Part shown: piece after piece, positions 36,656-48,117 of the stretch
How positions within the stretch are numbered: position 1 is the stretch's first letter
Layout: each line of letters begins with the position of its first letter
Source: Bryopsis sp. KO-2023
Lineage: Eukaryota > Chlorophyta > Ulvophyceae > Bryopsidales > Bryopsidaceae
Direction of reading: 5' to 3'
Assembly: GCA_030272585.1 (NCBI GenBank)
Contig: BSYQ01000011.1
Coordinates: 3,410,001-3,474,000 of the forward strand
DNA length: 64,000 nt
Position numbers and translations under genes: made by a program
The notes under the pieces: model-generated
Database searches by the model: none
The model's input: the letters and a program-made list of their open reading frames with translations, nothing else
Told to the model about the DNA's origin: nothing

Positions 36656-37930
36656 AATGTAATGAGAATGGCCGATATCCGACACAAGAACTTGTGACAC
36701 GAACGAGCACGTGAAAATAACACGGGAAGGACCAAACTTACAACGGATTACAGCGAAATAATAAGCCTTCGCAACATCTATGCATAATCTGAACTTCCAC
36801 TGATATCACAATTATTATTATTTTTATTTCCCATCCATATATCCGAACCAAACGTTATTCTTTCCTTATGTTGTTGTTGTTTTTTTTTTTTTTCTTTTTC
36901 CTTTTTTTTTTTGAATTCCTAAATCCAAACCGAACGTTATTCTTTCCTTATTTTTATTTTCAAGTTTTTCAAGTTTTTCTCCGATTCCTACTCCCAAACC
37001 GAACATTATTATGATCTTTGTTTTCTCTAATCCCAATATCTAAGCCCTAAAATTATTTTCTTTTATCCTCATGATTTTTTTATTTATGATCCCTAAATCC
37101 GGGGTAATTTTTTTTTTTTTTTTTTTTTTTTTTTCCTCGACCTCATAACAGTCCATATTTGTTTCCCTCCTAAAGATACCTTGTAAGATCCGCATAGAAA
37201 CTTCAACTCTTTTTTTTTTTTTTTTTTACCGCGTAAAAATCCCTCAGTTCTCTTTCTCCCACTTGAATCAATTTTTCTGTCTTTTTTTTCAACAATGAAA
37301 GCAAAACTTCCACTCGAGCGAAGCTTAATCTCAATAGAATCGAGAGAGTGCACATCACCATAGCAATCAGCAAAGGCCATAGAGAGGAGCCGTACCCAAC
37401 GGATGGGGGGGAACATCCAATAATCCAAACGGTCGGGGCAAACCGTGACTCGTGTGGGGGGTGACACACGTAATGCGCGGGGGAACGCAACAAAAAACGG
37501 GTTGCTGATTGCTTATAGCTCAGAGAACTCCCAAGAAACTTAAAGAGAATAGCATCATCCGAGAGGGTAGAACCGACATGAAAGCAAACAAACTATGCGG
37601 AGGTATCGAAATCTACAAAAAGAAAACCCATCGGATCGAGGATACTGCAAATAACGAAGAAAAAAGCAAAAAAACAAAACGTGTGATACATAGAATCGGC
37701 ACAAAAAACGGCACAAGGGAGAATCTTCGTTAGGTGAATGTCTATTGGATCAATCCTACGTAGAAAACTCAGAAACAACATCGAAGACACACAAATTTGA
37801 AACAAAAAGTCATAAAACATGCTCACAATCAAAGAGGAACATATAAAAGAAAAATATGATCAAAAACAGAAAAAAAAAGAATACTCGAACCAAAGGAAAA
37901 CAATATGATCCTCACAAATAATGAAAAAAA
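36656..37930 (-). other. U4 3' trailer, no gene
   Basis: T-rich trailer as in the other long units. A short perfect hairpin CACAAG-AA-CTTGTG lies near the 3' end (about 36680-36700). The small plus-strand frame seen at this place in other copies is broken here by an indel, arguing against coding. Confidence 0.6.
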
Positions 37931-40900
37931 CTACTGAATATATCGAAGCACTCCCTGAATACCCTCAGCGTCATACAAGGTCCTCGTCTGCTCCGCAAGA
38001 CCCTCCAACCTCGCAAACTCCGCCAGCCGCGGACCAAGCTTCTTCAGCTTGGCAAGGGATCGGATCCGACCGCGAGTGATGGGCGGATCGAAGGCGAGAC
38101 CCTCATAGGTGAAGGATCGGCTGACGGCCACGAAAGTAATGCCTGCCGCAAACTCCTTCGTCCCAAGGTCCACCAACACCCTGTCTAGTCCCTTGCCTTG
38201 GGACTTGTGGATGGAGATGGCCCAAGCCGGCATGAGAGGAAGCATCTTCCTCTCTCCAGAAGCCCTGGTCGCAGATGTCCGGACGTCGCGAGTGATAGGG
38301 ACAATAGGAACGACCCCCTCGACCCCGTCCAAGAAGCTCGGCCCCCTGTAGTCGTCGAACCGAACCAAGATAGCATCCGGCAATGCAGGGGGAGTCGTGG
38401 ACGTGTACACGATGTCATGAACGAAACCCATGGCGCCGTTGATGAGGCCGGCCTCTGTCCACGGGTTGGCTCGCAGCATCACCCTCGCTCCCTTGCATAA
38501 GCGCAAGGTAGATGGGAGATTCGTCGCGTCCTCCGCGTCAAGACCCCTGGGCACTCGCAAATCCTCCGCCCTAATCATCGCCGTGGGTTGGTCCAACGCC
38601 ACGATCCGATCGTTGTTATGGCTCTCGGCTTGGGCGTTGGTGGCGCATAGGTACAAGGCATCTGAGAAAGCCTCTCTGTCGTCCACTGAAAGGGTACGGA
38701 GGTTGCGAGCCATCAGGGCGTCGATGTCGGAATCCGTGGGACATCCTCGTCGGAGCCTCATGAGAACGTCCCGGAAGGCCATCTGGTCTTGGCCCGCCTG
38801 TCGCATGACCGCAGTGAGACGAACCACCACCCTGAACTGACGATACGCAGCAAAGCCGCGCAAGCGATCCGCCTTGGGCCTCTGCCCACGATCGAACATC
38901 TCGGCATCGCTGACGGGAGGGAGCTGTCCGAAATCACCCTCAATGACAATCGACAAGCCCCCAAACAACTGATCAGCGTGCTCCGGAAACGCCTGTCTAC
39001 CCCGAGAGTCGATCGATGCAAACATCGATGCCCCGATCATCGATTTCTCATCGATGATGAGATATCGCACGCCCCTCAATCTCTCCTGAAGAAGGCTCAA
39101 GGCGTTGCCCTTGAGGTCCTTGCACCTCGAGCCCACGGGCAACATCAATAGAGAATGGAGCGTGCAACCGCCGACGTTGAAGGCGGCACAACCTGTCGGA
39201 GCGGCAACCACGACCGAACCCTCCCCATGCTCTCTCTCGATCGCGGCAACGACCGCATGAATCAGGGCACTCTTGCCCGTGCCGGCGGTCCCCTCGACGA
39301 TCATGCGCAAGGGAGGAGGGTCGTCGGAACGGGCATGCTCCACGATGATGTCATACGCGAGGCGTTGACTGTCAACGAGCTGATCACGATCGAGGTGGTC
39401 ACGATCCCTGGGCAAAGGGCCGTCCCGTCTCACGTCCTGGACGAAGGTCCGCATGGCCGGGACGTCGTACTGGGCCGCGCTCGCGTGCCAATCATGATCG
39501 GAGGCCTCCATCCTGGGTCGGGCAAACTGTGGATGGGCAGCCAAAGCCCGCATCCAATCATCCTGCTCGTCCTCGGGGAACTGTCGATAGTCGTCGTCGC
39601 TCCCCTCGGAGCCATCCTCCTCCTCCTCATCATCCCCCACCTCGGGAGCGATGGAAACCTCTCTGAACAAATCGATCGCCCTGTGCATGGGCTGCTCCTC
39701 CAAGAACGCGTCGAATGCCTCGACCCAAGTCATCTGACCGCCACCAAGCAAATCCCGATCCACGTCTCTCCACTCCTTGTAGCGGATAAGGTATTGCTGG
39801 CAAAAGTCGGGAAAGCGCTCGTCAGCCCGCGGCACTGGCCGGCAAGGCGGAAAGATCCTCATGATCTTGGGCTTCCCCTTGCGCTTGGGTGCCGCATTCC
39901 TCGGAAGGTCGTACCATCGAAAGAAGTCCTCCAAGCACTCATTGATGTCGTCCGGACGGTTTTTGTACTCGTCCATCCACGAACGTCGAAGGAAACCACC
40001 CTCTTCTGTGGTGATCTCTCTCGAATCGTCAAGCACTATGACGCCGAAAGTCCTAGAGGCCATCGTGAGCTTGGCCGAGGCAAGCTTGTGGAAGGCCTCC
40101 ATCGTGCATACGTCATGCTCCTTGATGGTGCGGTTGAGCATCTTGACGACAGCCGAGATGGAGTTGGCCTCCTCAGCGGTGCGACAGGCGTCGTCGAGGA
40201 TCTCCGAAAACACCGCCATCAAGCCGCCGCTCTCCACCTCGGCCTTGCACGTGTAGCCGCACAGGTATCTCAAGAGGGCCGTCAACGACAAGATGGGTTG
40301 TATGTCGATGTTGGCCCTGAAGCCCTGCAGCATCGGTCGCGCCTGGTACTGGTTGAAGCGCTGCTGCTTTCCGGGCCTCCTCGCGAGCTCGAGCCTGTAC
40401 TTTTGCCTTGGATCCTCAACGATCTCCGCATGCGCCCGCACCTCCCTCGGGAACCTGAACCTGCACCTACCCAAGTCCCGGTCCCTCTTGGACTTGAAGC
40501 AGCTGTTGGTGCACGAGTGGGGTCCCTGCACCCTCAACAGCTCCTCCAAGTCCCTTGCACGCTCCTCGTCGCTCGTGCCGATCGACGTGTACGTCCTCGT
40601 GGACGGGTGAGGCGTGGAGGGAGCGCTGCGGAAGTCCTCGTCCATGTCCAAGGTGATGCCCACCGTCTCCGTGAAGTACTCGATGACCTCTGCTCTCGTG
40701 TCGTCGCTCATCTCCTCGTGGGCGCTCCGCATCAAGTTGGGCGCATCCGGTAGCCACAAGAACCCGTGCATGTGGGGCGCCCCTCGCCACTGGTACTCGA
40801 TCTTCGCCCAAAACTCGTCCGCGCCGAAGTAAGGCACCATCACCTTCTTCAGGAACGACTCGGATCGCTCCAAGAAGTAGGCATCGATGAGATCGGCGTT

Positions 40901-42135
40901 GTCCACCATCGCTCGCCTCTTCTTCGCCTTCCTCTGGGCCTCCGTGGCACAATCCGAGTAGTCGAGTTGGAGGAGAGTCTCGATCTGTGGCCAAAACATC
41001 TCGGCGGAGCTCAAGGTGAAGAAGAGCGAGGGCATGTAACCCTGGCTACCCTCGACCGGGTGCGTGAGCTGCCGAAACATCTCCTCCAGCTCGCCACGTC
41101 TATCGGACCAAAATTGCTTCGTTCCTCGTATCCTTGAACCAAAGGCAAGAATCTTCCTCATAAGGCTCGAATCACCCTCATCTACGAGGTCCTTCAAGTC
41201 CTTCACCGTCATCTTGTTGATGTCTTGGTTCCCCTTGAGGAACACCCGTGCCGTGGCAAATGCGGCTTTGCGATCTGCGAGATTGACGACCAAGAACTTG
41301 AAGCGTGGATGCCGCGCGAAACGACGATCCGGCCATCGCATCAGATGAAGAGCGTACTCTCGCATGCCTCTGACGTCGGGAAAGCCGGCCGTCGTGTAGT
41401 CGGCACCGCCACAAGGGAAAAGGGTGGGGAACGCCATCGAAAAGAGTCCTCGGGTCATGAACTCCTTGATCGGCTCCCTCTCTCGCGCCGGAAAGGGAGC
41501 CACGTTGTTCCCCTCGGCACGATCGATCGCGTCAGTCACAGATGCTCGGATCTTGTCGACCTCTCGAACTCCACGGATTGTCGTGGGTGCATGAGAGTGC
41601 ATCGACACATCGCCGTCGGCCTCGTCATCCGAATCGTGGGCACGGAACCCGCCCTCCTCCTTTGCCTCGGCGGCCTGCCGCTCGGTGAACTCTCGCAATC
41701 CCTCGGGGCTCCCGTGCTCCGGAAGACGAGCGATAACGTCCTCGTCAATCTCAATCCCAGCATACCAGGGGTTGTTCTTCTGCAACCAACGCAAGGCGCG
41801 GAGAACAACCCCTCGTCGCACGATGTGATCCTGATGGGTCCGATCAACCCCGTGTTGTCGGACCACCACCCAAGGAAGGTCTCTCGGGTCCACCGGCAGG
41901 CGCTGAAGGGCCTCGATCGTCTCCGAGTGGTCTGCCATAAAACCAATGAAGTGACCGCTCAACCGATGCATCCCGCTCTTGTGGATCCTCGCAATGTACA
42001 TGCAAGGGTGAATACGGGCGATCAACATCTCCTCCATCTGGGTGAGGCCGGTGAGCTCGGGAGGAACGGGATCCGGCCAGAGCCCGTTCTCTTCGCTGTA
42101 CGCTCGTCGATAGCGCGGATTCCTCTTGCACCTCG
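37931..42135 (-). pseudogene. OTU-Helitron gene copy 4, C-terminal fragment
   Basis: Continuation of the gene begun at 52267, cut at 42135/51047 by the Ty3 element. It encodes the end of the zinc ribbon, DUF6570-like region, HUH/Y2 Rep and Pif1-like helicase, all with intact motifs and no internal stop. 1221 bp + 4205 bp - 5 bp of duplicated target equals 5421 bp, the exact length of the intact genes, so the insertion is the only visible lesion. Sequence is close to family B. Confidence 0.9.
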
Positions 42136-42337
42136 TGATGCGACAGATTTTCACAAGGTCAAACAACGGAGACACAGTTCCCAAAAAACAAGTTACACGG
42201 TTTCCAAGACAATCTCCCCCTTTTATATTCACGTTCTGTCCTCTCCTCATTCCTTATCCCATTGTGCTGTGGGCTATCATCCGATTACATCACCCATCAC
42301 ATCACTCCCCTCATCCCTCACATAAGTGCAACACTAC

Positions 42338-42408
42338 GTACCACCTATGATTCGAACCCACGTCCTCCCTTACTAGAACACATCACTCTGACCACCTCAT
42401 CGTGGTGC
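42338..42408 (-). other. tRNA-like segment in 3' LTR
   Basis: 71-nt minus-strand segment with a 6-of-7 acceptor-like stem (GCACCAC/GTGGTAC), a TGGTCAGAGTG A-box-like stretch and GGTTCGAATC B-box-like stretch at the expected spacing. The T-stem and anticodon stem pair poorly, so it is not a functional tRNA. Possibly a tRNA-derived or internal pol III promoter relic. Confidence 0.35.
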
Positions 42409-42414
42409 TCTACA

Positions 42415-42441
42415 CTATAATTGAGCTCTCCTCAATTATAG
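42415..42441. repeat. LTR palindrome (3' LTR)
   Basis: Perfect 11-bp arms CTATAATTGAG/CTCAATTATAG with a 5-nt loop, just inside the LTR start. Confidence 0.8.
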
Positions 42442-42449
42442 CCGTATCA

Positions 42450-42464
42450 ACTACTCCCCCCTTC
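42450..42464 (-). promoter_or_regulatory. Polypurine tract
   Basis: Minus strand GAAGGGGGGAGTAGT directly next to the 3' LTR; expected primer for plus-strand DNA synthesis. Confidence 0.7.
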
Positions 42465-42927
42465 ACTATCGTTCGTCCCGAGCGATTCTTTCGGTTCCCC
42501 TTTTCAGAAAATATTTCCAAGGGATTTCTGTGACTCAGAGGAGTGAAATTGTTCAAGTGATATCATTTCAGTGTGATTGTTCCAGTGAGGCCATACTTTT
42601 GAAAAACACATCACCTAATTAAAATTAATCAGTCCCAGTTATCCCTCTAATTGGTTCCAAATCAAAATGCAACATTCTGAAAAAGTGACGGCACACCGGC
42701 CATCGCGAATTCCCAGATTCATGCACGCAAACACAACAACACAATCAAAAAAACATTTCACACCAAACAAACACCAGTCGCGACGTTCCCGCGTCGTCGA
42801 CTGTAAAACACAAAACACAAGCACATAAACAAAACAAACACAAAAACGTAATAACAAAAATACTACAACCCTTTTCGCCCCAACCGCCGATCCCGTGACT
42901 CCGCCGCGTTATGTCACTGTCGTTGGC

Positions 42928-43740
42928 TTAGTTGCCGCTGACGACGTCAGCGAGATCGTAGTCGTCGTCCGCGAAAAACTCGTCCAGGTCTTCTTCGTAA
43001 GGGTCCCTCGGAGGCTGCAGATCCACATGGTCGCTCACATACGGCTCTTCCTCTGTGTCGCTAAAGGGTCCAAGCGTTCTCCTCCTTCCGGACTGCACTT
43101 CGATTCCTTTCTCGCTTCCAGACGAACTTGTTTTCGCTTGACGAGAAGAATCCTTTTCCTTTTCCTGGTCGACTTTCTCCTTAGCTTTTTCCTCCTGCAG
43201 CAGTTGCAGCTGTCGCTCCCTTTCGTCGCGTTCGATACTCGACTCGTCTTGCTGACTCCGCTTTAATGCTTCCTCCTGAAACTTCGTGACCAGCTCTTCA
43301 GGTCTAGCGAAATGGTCATCTCCGCCGATCGGCTTAAGACTCAAGGGCAAGTTCCAGTAACGACAAATAGCACAGCCACTTCCGCCGACGATCCCAAACC
43401 TGGGCAGGGCATCTAAAATCAACTGCGACTTAGGCCATTCTCCTTTAGTTTCCGCCTGAGCTACTGCTCGTGACAGAACGACGGTGCCCTTCCAGTGACT
43501 TCGGCAACTGGAATGGTCTCGACAAAAGGTCACCTGCTCCTTCGAGATACACCCAATACATCTCTGACGAGGAGGAAAGTTTCTGCGAGGGGGAACAGGT
43601 TCCCGATCTCTTACGAGCACAGCGACATGAGTTTCTAACGTCGCTACTTTCGCCTTCTCTGACTCAAGTAAAACTGTCAGCCTTTTAACTTCCTGTTCAA
43701 GGCTTTTGAGTTCAGAGTTTGCTGTTTGCAGTCGGCGCAT
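42928..43740 (-). CDS. Third ORF of the Ty3 element, 270 aa, function unknown
   Basis: ATG at 43740, 233 nt downstream of the pol stop and in the same orientation. Residues 1-45 look like a coiled coil. Residues 61-82 hold C61-x2-C64, C73, H76, C79, H82, followed by C123-x2-C126, suggesting zinc binding. Residues 150-200 are Glu/Lys/Gln-rich and the C-terminus (225-265) is strongly acidic. There is no membrane segment, so it is not an envelope protein, and no similarity to a known retroelement domain is recognised. It could be a captured or accessory gene expressed from a spliced or downstream transcript. Confidence 0.65.
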   Translation of the reverse strand: MRRLQTANSELKSLEQEVKRLTVLLESEKAKVATLETHVAVLVRDREPVPPRRNFPPRQRCIGCISKEQVTFCRDHSSCRSHWKGTVVLSRAVAQAETKGEWPKSQLILDALPRFGIVGGSGCAICRYWNLPLSLKPIGGDDHFARPEELVTKFQEEALKRSQQDESSIERDERERQLQLLQEEKAKEKVDQEKEKDSSRQAKTSSSGSEKGIEVQSGRRRTLGPFSDTEEEPYVSDHVDLQPPRDPYEEDLDEFFADDDYDLADVVSGN

Positions 43741-43972
43741 CTTTTCTTTAGGTCCGAGTATAGGTTTCCTTGTTTCTGACTTTATAACCTTTCAACCCTA
43801 GGTTAAATAGCTACAGTATCCGTAACTTTATTCTGAGTTGGCTGGTTCCTCTGTTCTTCCCTTCTCTTTTCACACTAGCTGTCGCTACCGTTCGGTCGAG
43901 TAGGAAACAGGTTGGGCGTGAGCCTACACGTCCTCCTCCGCCCCCATCACCTGTGTTACACTTAACTCGCCC

Positions 43973-46900
43973 TTATTTACGGGGCCGTCTCCGCATTTTC
44001 GAAGTCGAGGTAGTCTGAAGTTGAGTTAGGTAAGTACTGAGGATTTGTTTTGCGTTATCGAGGTGTTCTACGGGCTCCCACGTGCTTTCTGTTAAAGGGT
44101 AGCCCTTCCACGCTACTAAATATCTACGTCTCGCTCCCGTGCCTTTGTGATCGATTATCGCCTGCACCTCAAACTCCCGCTCTCCGTCAGAATCGAGATC
44201 GCCTTCTGGGGGCTGCACTTCTCGTGCGAACGTCGAACTACGAACGAACGCTTTTAGGCGAGAGACGTGGAACGTCGGGTGCGCGCGCCACGTTTCTGGC
44301 AGCTGGAGTCGATAAGCGACCGGCGAGATCACGTGGGTAATCGGGAATGGACCGACAAAGCGACGTCTTAACTTCGGCGGAATATGTTTTAGGGCGGCGG
44401 GTAGTAACACTTTCGTGCTTACTACTACCTCGTCCCCCGCCGAGAAGCGAACGTCCCGTCGCTGCATATTCGCAGACTGCGCCATTCTATTTTGGGCGAC
44501 GGCGTATCTATGTCGGGCATCCGTGAGTGTGGATGTCATACCTCGTAACATATCCTGTAATGATTCTACAGGAGTAGATGTAGATTTTGCATTAGTCACA
44601 TCAATAGATGTAGGATTATGGCCATAGAGAAGATGTGCTGGGCTGTACCCAGTAGACTGATTAATTGAATTATTAGCAGCAAATTCTGCTAATGATAATT
44701 GATTGACCCAATCATGAGGATTATCCTCAATATAGGGTCTTAAGAAATTCTCCAGCACCCTAATTGTGACCTCAGATTGGCCATCTGATTGGGGGTGATA
44801 GGCTGAAGACATTCTTAAATCAGTCTGTAAAATTCTGAATAATTCAGTCCAGAATTTTCCTGTAAATCTAGGATCTCTGTCAGATATAATGATCCTAGGA
44901 AGCCCATAACTTCTGTATATATTATTCACAAATATCCTTGCATATCCTTCTGCTGTGATTTCTTTAGTGCAAGGAACAAATCTGCAATATTTAGTAAGTC
45001 TGTCTATAAAGACAGCAACTGCTGTAAATCCTTGTGATTCAGGCAGATCAGTTACTAAATCAGTAGTAATTTGTTCAAATTTGTGAGTAGGTATAGGTAA
45101 TGGCTGTAATAATCCTTTAGGCTTAGAGTTATCACTCTTAATGCCTTGACATATTGGGCAAGATCTAATATATTCCTTAATATCTTTACCACATCCTTTC
45201 CAGAAATATTTTCTGGAAATTAATTCTGTAGTTCTTTTAATTCCAGTATGACCTACTGTAGGAGAGTCATGGTGTTCTCTGAGAATCTTAGTTCTCAGAC
45301 TGGAAGGAACTACTAGTAAAGCTTCAGCTCTGTTTTGTGGTTTATAATAAAGGAATCCATCTTTCACAAAATAATCAGCCTGGGATGTTTGACTCTGTTC
45401 GTCTATTTTCTTCTGTAGAACTGGATCAACCTTGATGGCTGAAATCCATTCATCCTGTTCTACAGAATCAACCACTTGCATAGATACAGCATTAACTGAA
45501 TTTTTCACCTCTTCAAAATTTGTGTGGAGAGATCTGGATAAAGCATCAGCTAGGACATTAGCTTTACCAGAGATGTACTCAATCGTAGGGTGGATAGATT
45601 GTAGGAATCCATCTCTGAGGTACCGGGTTTGAATCCTGCTCAGAGTGTGTTGATCCATAAGGGCAGTCAAGGGCTTGTGATCAGTTAGGACCTTGACTCC
45701 TCCACCACACCCCTCCAGATAGTGCCTCCACTGAGTGATAGCATAACAGATGGCTCCTAACTCCCTCTCATAGGCAGAATATCTCTGCTGGGTGTTAGAT
45801 AATTTTTTTGATAAAAATGCCACAGGCTGGAGGCCAGCTCCATGATCCTGGGCTAGAACTGCCCCATAAGCTGTCTGAGATGCATCAGTAATGACTGTAT
45901 AAGGTAATTCAGGATTAGGTAAAATCAGGATAGGATATTGTGACATCCTATCTTTTAACTCCTGAAAGGCATTTACTTGCACAGGACCCCAATCCCATGC
46001 TGTGTCTTTCTTAGTCAGCTCATGCAGTGGAGTAGCTATTTTAGAAAATTCAGGTATGAATTTTCTGTAGTATGAAACCATGCCTAAGAAGGATCTAACT
46101 TCAGAGACAGTTTCTGGAGTTTTCCAGTCTGCAATGGCCTGAACTTTAGATTTAATTGGAGTTATCCCTTGTGGGGAAATCTGGTGACCCAGATATTCAA
46201 CTGATTTTACAGCAAATTCAGATTTAGGTCCTTTGGCATATAGTTTATGTTCTGCCAATCTGGCCAGTACTTTCTCCAAATGGATTTGATGTTCTTCCAA
46301 GGTATCAGAATATATCAGTAAGTCATCTAGAAAAACAAGCAGAAAATCATCCAGCATGTCTGAAAATAGGTCTTGTATCATATGAGAAAACTGGGGAGGT
46401 GCATTAGTTAATCCAAAAGGTACTACCAACATTTCATAGTGACCATATCTGGTTCTGAATGCTGTTTTCTCTGTATCTGTAGATCTAAGGGGCATCTGCC
46501 AGTACCCAGATCTGAGGTCTATTTTGCTGAATATTTTTGCTGTAAAGAGTCTGTCTATTAATTCTTCAGGTAAGGGGAGAGGATATCTATTTTTAACTGT
46601 GACTTTATTAAGCCACCTATAGTCCACACACATTCTGAGTCCCCCATCTTTCTTAGGGACAAACAGAATGGGTGCTCCCCAAGGTGATTCTGAAGGTTTA
46701 ATATAATTATGACTAAGTAGGTAATCTACTTGTCTTTTAACCTCATCCAACTCTTTTTGTGATAACTTATAGATAGGTCTGTATATAGGAGTAGCTTCTG
46801 ATTCTAACTCAATTCTGAACTCATGTCCTTTTCTGACTGGAGGGATCCCAGGTGGGATATCCTTTGGAAATACTTGTCTGTATTTTTCCAGAATGGCTTT

Positions 46901-47905
46901 GATTTCAGGAGGATGTTCTCTTTGGGCCAATAGTGCCCCCACATCATCCCTGAGGTGTCCTTGCTCCTCACTATAGGAGTCAATAGCCATTTCTGTGTCA
47001 GAAGAGGAGGATTCAGAGGTGGTATTTGGCCTGATTACTGCCATACATCCTTGTAAAGAGGGGTTCTTTTTCAAGCTCTTAAATATTCTACTGGAGCTAG
47101 AAAGAACTGCTGGAATAACTGCCTTCTCAGTCATGGGAGGTGGTAATAAATTAATAGGCAAATCAATATCAGATTTACCTTGTGTAATAGTCACCTGCCC
47201 AGACTGGAAGTTTATACAAGGATTGGCTGTAATTAGCCAAGGAATTCCTAAAAGGAATTCGTGTTCTAATGCCGGAAACACTTCAGCATTAATCAGAAAT
47301 TTGGCTCTCCCACACTGTAGGGGTATCTTGTAGCATGTCCCTTTAGTATATCTGACTGTGCCATCTGCCATTTGCAGTGGCTGACCTTTGCCTTGGGGCA
47401 TTAACCCCAATTTTTCTGATACTGCTTCTGAAATATAATTTGCTGTACTTCCACTGTCAATATACAGTGTAACCTTGATTCCTTTTACCTTTCCCAATAT
47501 TTCATATCCCTTGAAATTCCTGTGTGTCAATATAGGACACACACTGAGTCGATCTGAAGTATCAGACTCATCCAGAGTAAGTGACCTGGGAGGTGAACTG
47601 TCTTTCGCCTCCCCTGGGTTACTCTTTTGTCCTAAGTCCCCCCTTTCAGACCTGGGTGACTTTTGTGAGGAGGTATCACCCCAAGTGACCCTCCTTTTTC
47701 CCTCCTTCTTTTGTTTCCTCTCTGCAGATGGTTCCAAGTCTGTGGAGTCTACCACAGATCCTTGAGGTACCTTACCCTCTGCCCCTACATCACCTCTGGG
47801 TATCCCCTTGACCCCAGGCAATACCTCCTCATCCCCCTCTGGATGGTTATTGACCACCGTTTCCTGAAAATGGTCAGATTGCTGTGGGTCTGTTCGGAAA
47901 CTCAT
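43973..47905 (-). CDS. pol: Ty3-type Pol polyprotein (PR-RT-RH-IN-chromodomain)
   Basis: About 1310 residues from the first in-frame ATG (47905); the frame stays open upstream to a TAG at 48063-48061. Numbering below is from the in-frame TTG two codons earlier. Aspartic protease IDSGS (D152); reverse transcriptase with FLDD (527-530); RNase H acidic residues near D676, E717, D744, D789; integrase zinc module H881/H888/C918/C921 and DD35E triad D951, D1011, E1047; GPY/F-type motif VGPFP (about 1186); chromodomain (about 1246-1298) with YLVAWKGYP and STWEP. The chromodomain is known to direct chromoviruses to marked chromatin. All catalytic residues are present. Gag and Pol frames do not overlap, so Pol expression needs re-initiation or another mechanism. 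Confidence 0.95.
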   Translation of the reverse strand: MSFRTDPQQSDHFQETVVNNHPEGDEEVLPGVKGIPRGDVGAEGKVPQGSVVDSTDLEPSAERKQKKEGKRRVTWGDTSSQKSPRSERGDLGQKSNPGEAKDSSPPRSLTLDESDTSDRLSVCPILTHRNFKGYEILGKVKGIKVTLYIDSGSTANYISEAVSEKLGLMPQGKGQPLQMADGTVRYTKGTCYKIPLQCGRAKFLINAEVFPALEHEFLLGIPWLITANPCINFQSGQVTITQGKSDIDLPINLLPPPMTEKAVIPAVLSSSSRIFKSLKKNPSLQGCMAVIRPNTTSESSSSDTEMAIDSYSEEQGHLRDDVGALLAQREHPPEIKAILEKYRQVFPKDIPPGIPPVRKGHEFRIELESEATPIYRPIYKLSQKELDEVKRQVDYLLSHNYIKPSESPWGAPILFVPKKDGGLRMCVDYRWLNKVTVKNRYPLPLPEELIDRLFTAKIFSKIDLRSGYWQMPLRSTDTEKTAFRTRYGHYEMLVVPFGLTNAPPQFSHMIQDLFSDMLDDFLLVFLDDLLIYSDTLEEHQIHLEKVLARLAEHKLYAKGPKSEFAVKSVEYLGHQISPQGITPIKSKVQAIADWKTPETVSEVRSFLGMVSYYRKFIPEFSKIATPLHELTKKDTAWDWGPVQVNAFQELKDRMSQYPILILPNPELPYTVITDASQTAYGAVLAQDHGAGLQPVAFLSKKLSNTQQRYSAYERELGAICYAITQWRHYLEGCGGGVKVLTDHKPLTALMDQHTLSRIQTRYLRDGFLQSIHPTIEYISGKANVLADALSRSLHTNFEEVKNSVNAVSMQVVDSVEQDEWISAIKVDPVLQKKIDEQSQTSQADYFVKDGFLYYKPQNRAEALLVVPSSLRTKILREHHDSPTVGHTGIKRTTELISRKYFWKGCGKDIKEYIRSCPICQGIKSDNSKPKGLLQPLPIPTHKFEQITTDLVTDLPESQGFTAVAVFIDRLTKYCRFVPCTKEITAEGYARIFVNNIYRSYGLPRIIISDRDPRFTGKFWTELFRILQTDLRMSSAYHPQSDGQSEVTIRVLENFLRPYIEDNPHDWVNQLSLAEFAANNSINQSTGYSPAHLLYGHNPTSIDVTNAKSTSTPVESLQDMLRGMTSTLTDARHRYAVAQNRMAQSANMQRRDVRFSAGDEVVVSTKVLLPAALKHIPPKLRRRFVGPFPITHVISPVAYRLQLPETWRAHPTFHVSRLKAFVRSSTFAREVQPPEGDLDSDGEREFEVQAIIDHKGTGARRRYLVAWKGYPLTESTWEPVEHLDNAKQILSTYLTQLQTTSTSKMRRRPRK

Positions 47906-48117
47906 ATGCAATTCTGAGGTATTTTCGGATGTATTGTAACCTTGTTTTCTCCCTGGGTGAGGTCGGGTTCCCTTCCCTGACCTTCTGTGTTCTCCCTTTG
48001 CCTTAGCCTCTGTCTTTATGTCTATTACCTTTTTATAGCAAAATTTCCTATTCCTATTAGCTACACCGCCTCTCTTTCCTTGCTCTAGTCTGGGGGACGG
48101 TTCCCCTGACCAGCAGG

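Larger units (their letters stand above)
42136..42449 (-). repeat. 3' LTR of the Ty3 element
   Basis: 314 bp, matches 50733-51046 at every base compared. Begins (minus strand) TGATACGG and ends GCATCA. Contains a TATAAAAG box, a palindrome and a tRNA-like segment. Confidence 0.97.

Noticed and set aside
42639-42857. Minus-strand frame of 72 codons in the 3' region of the Ty3 element
   Set aside because: Cys/Val/Phe-rich product of low-complexity sequence with no supporting motif.
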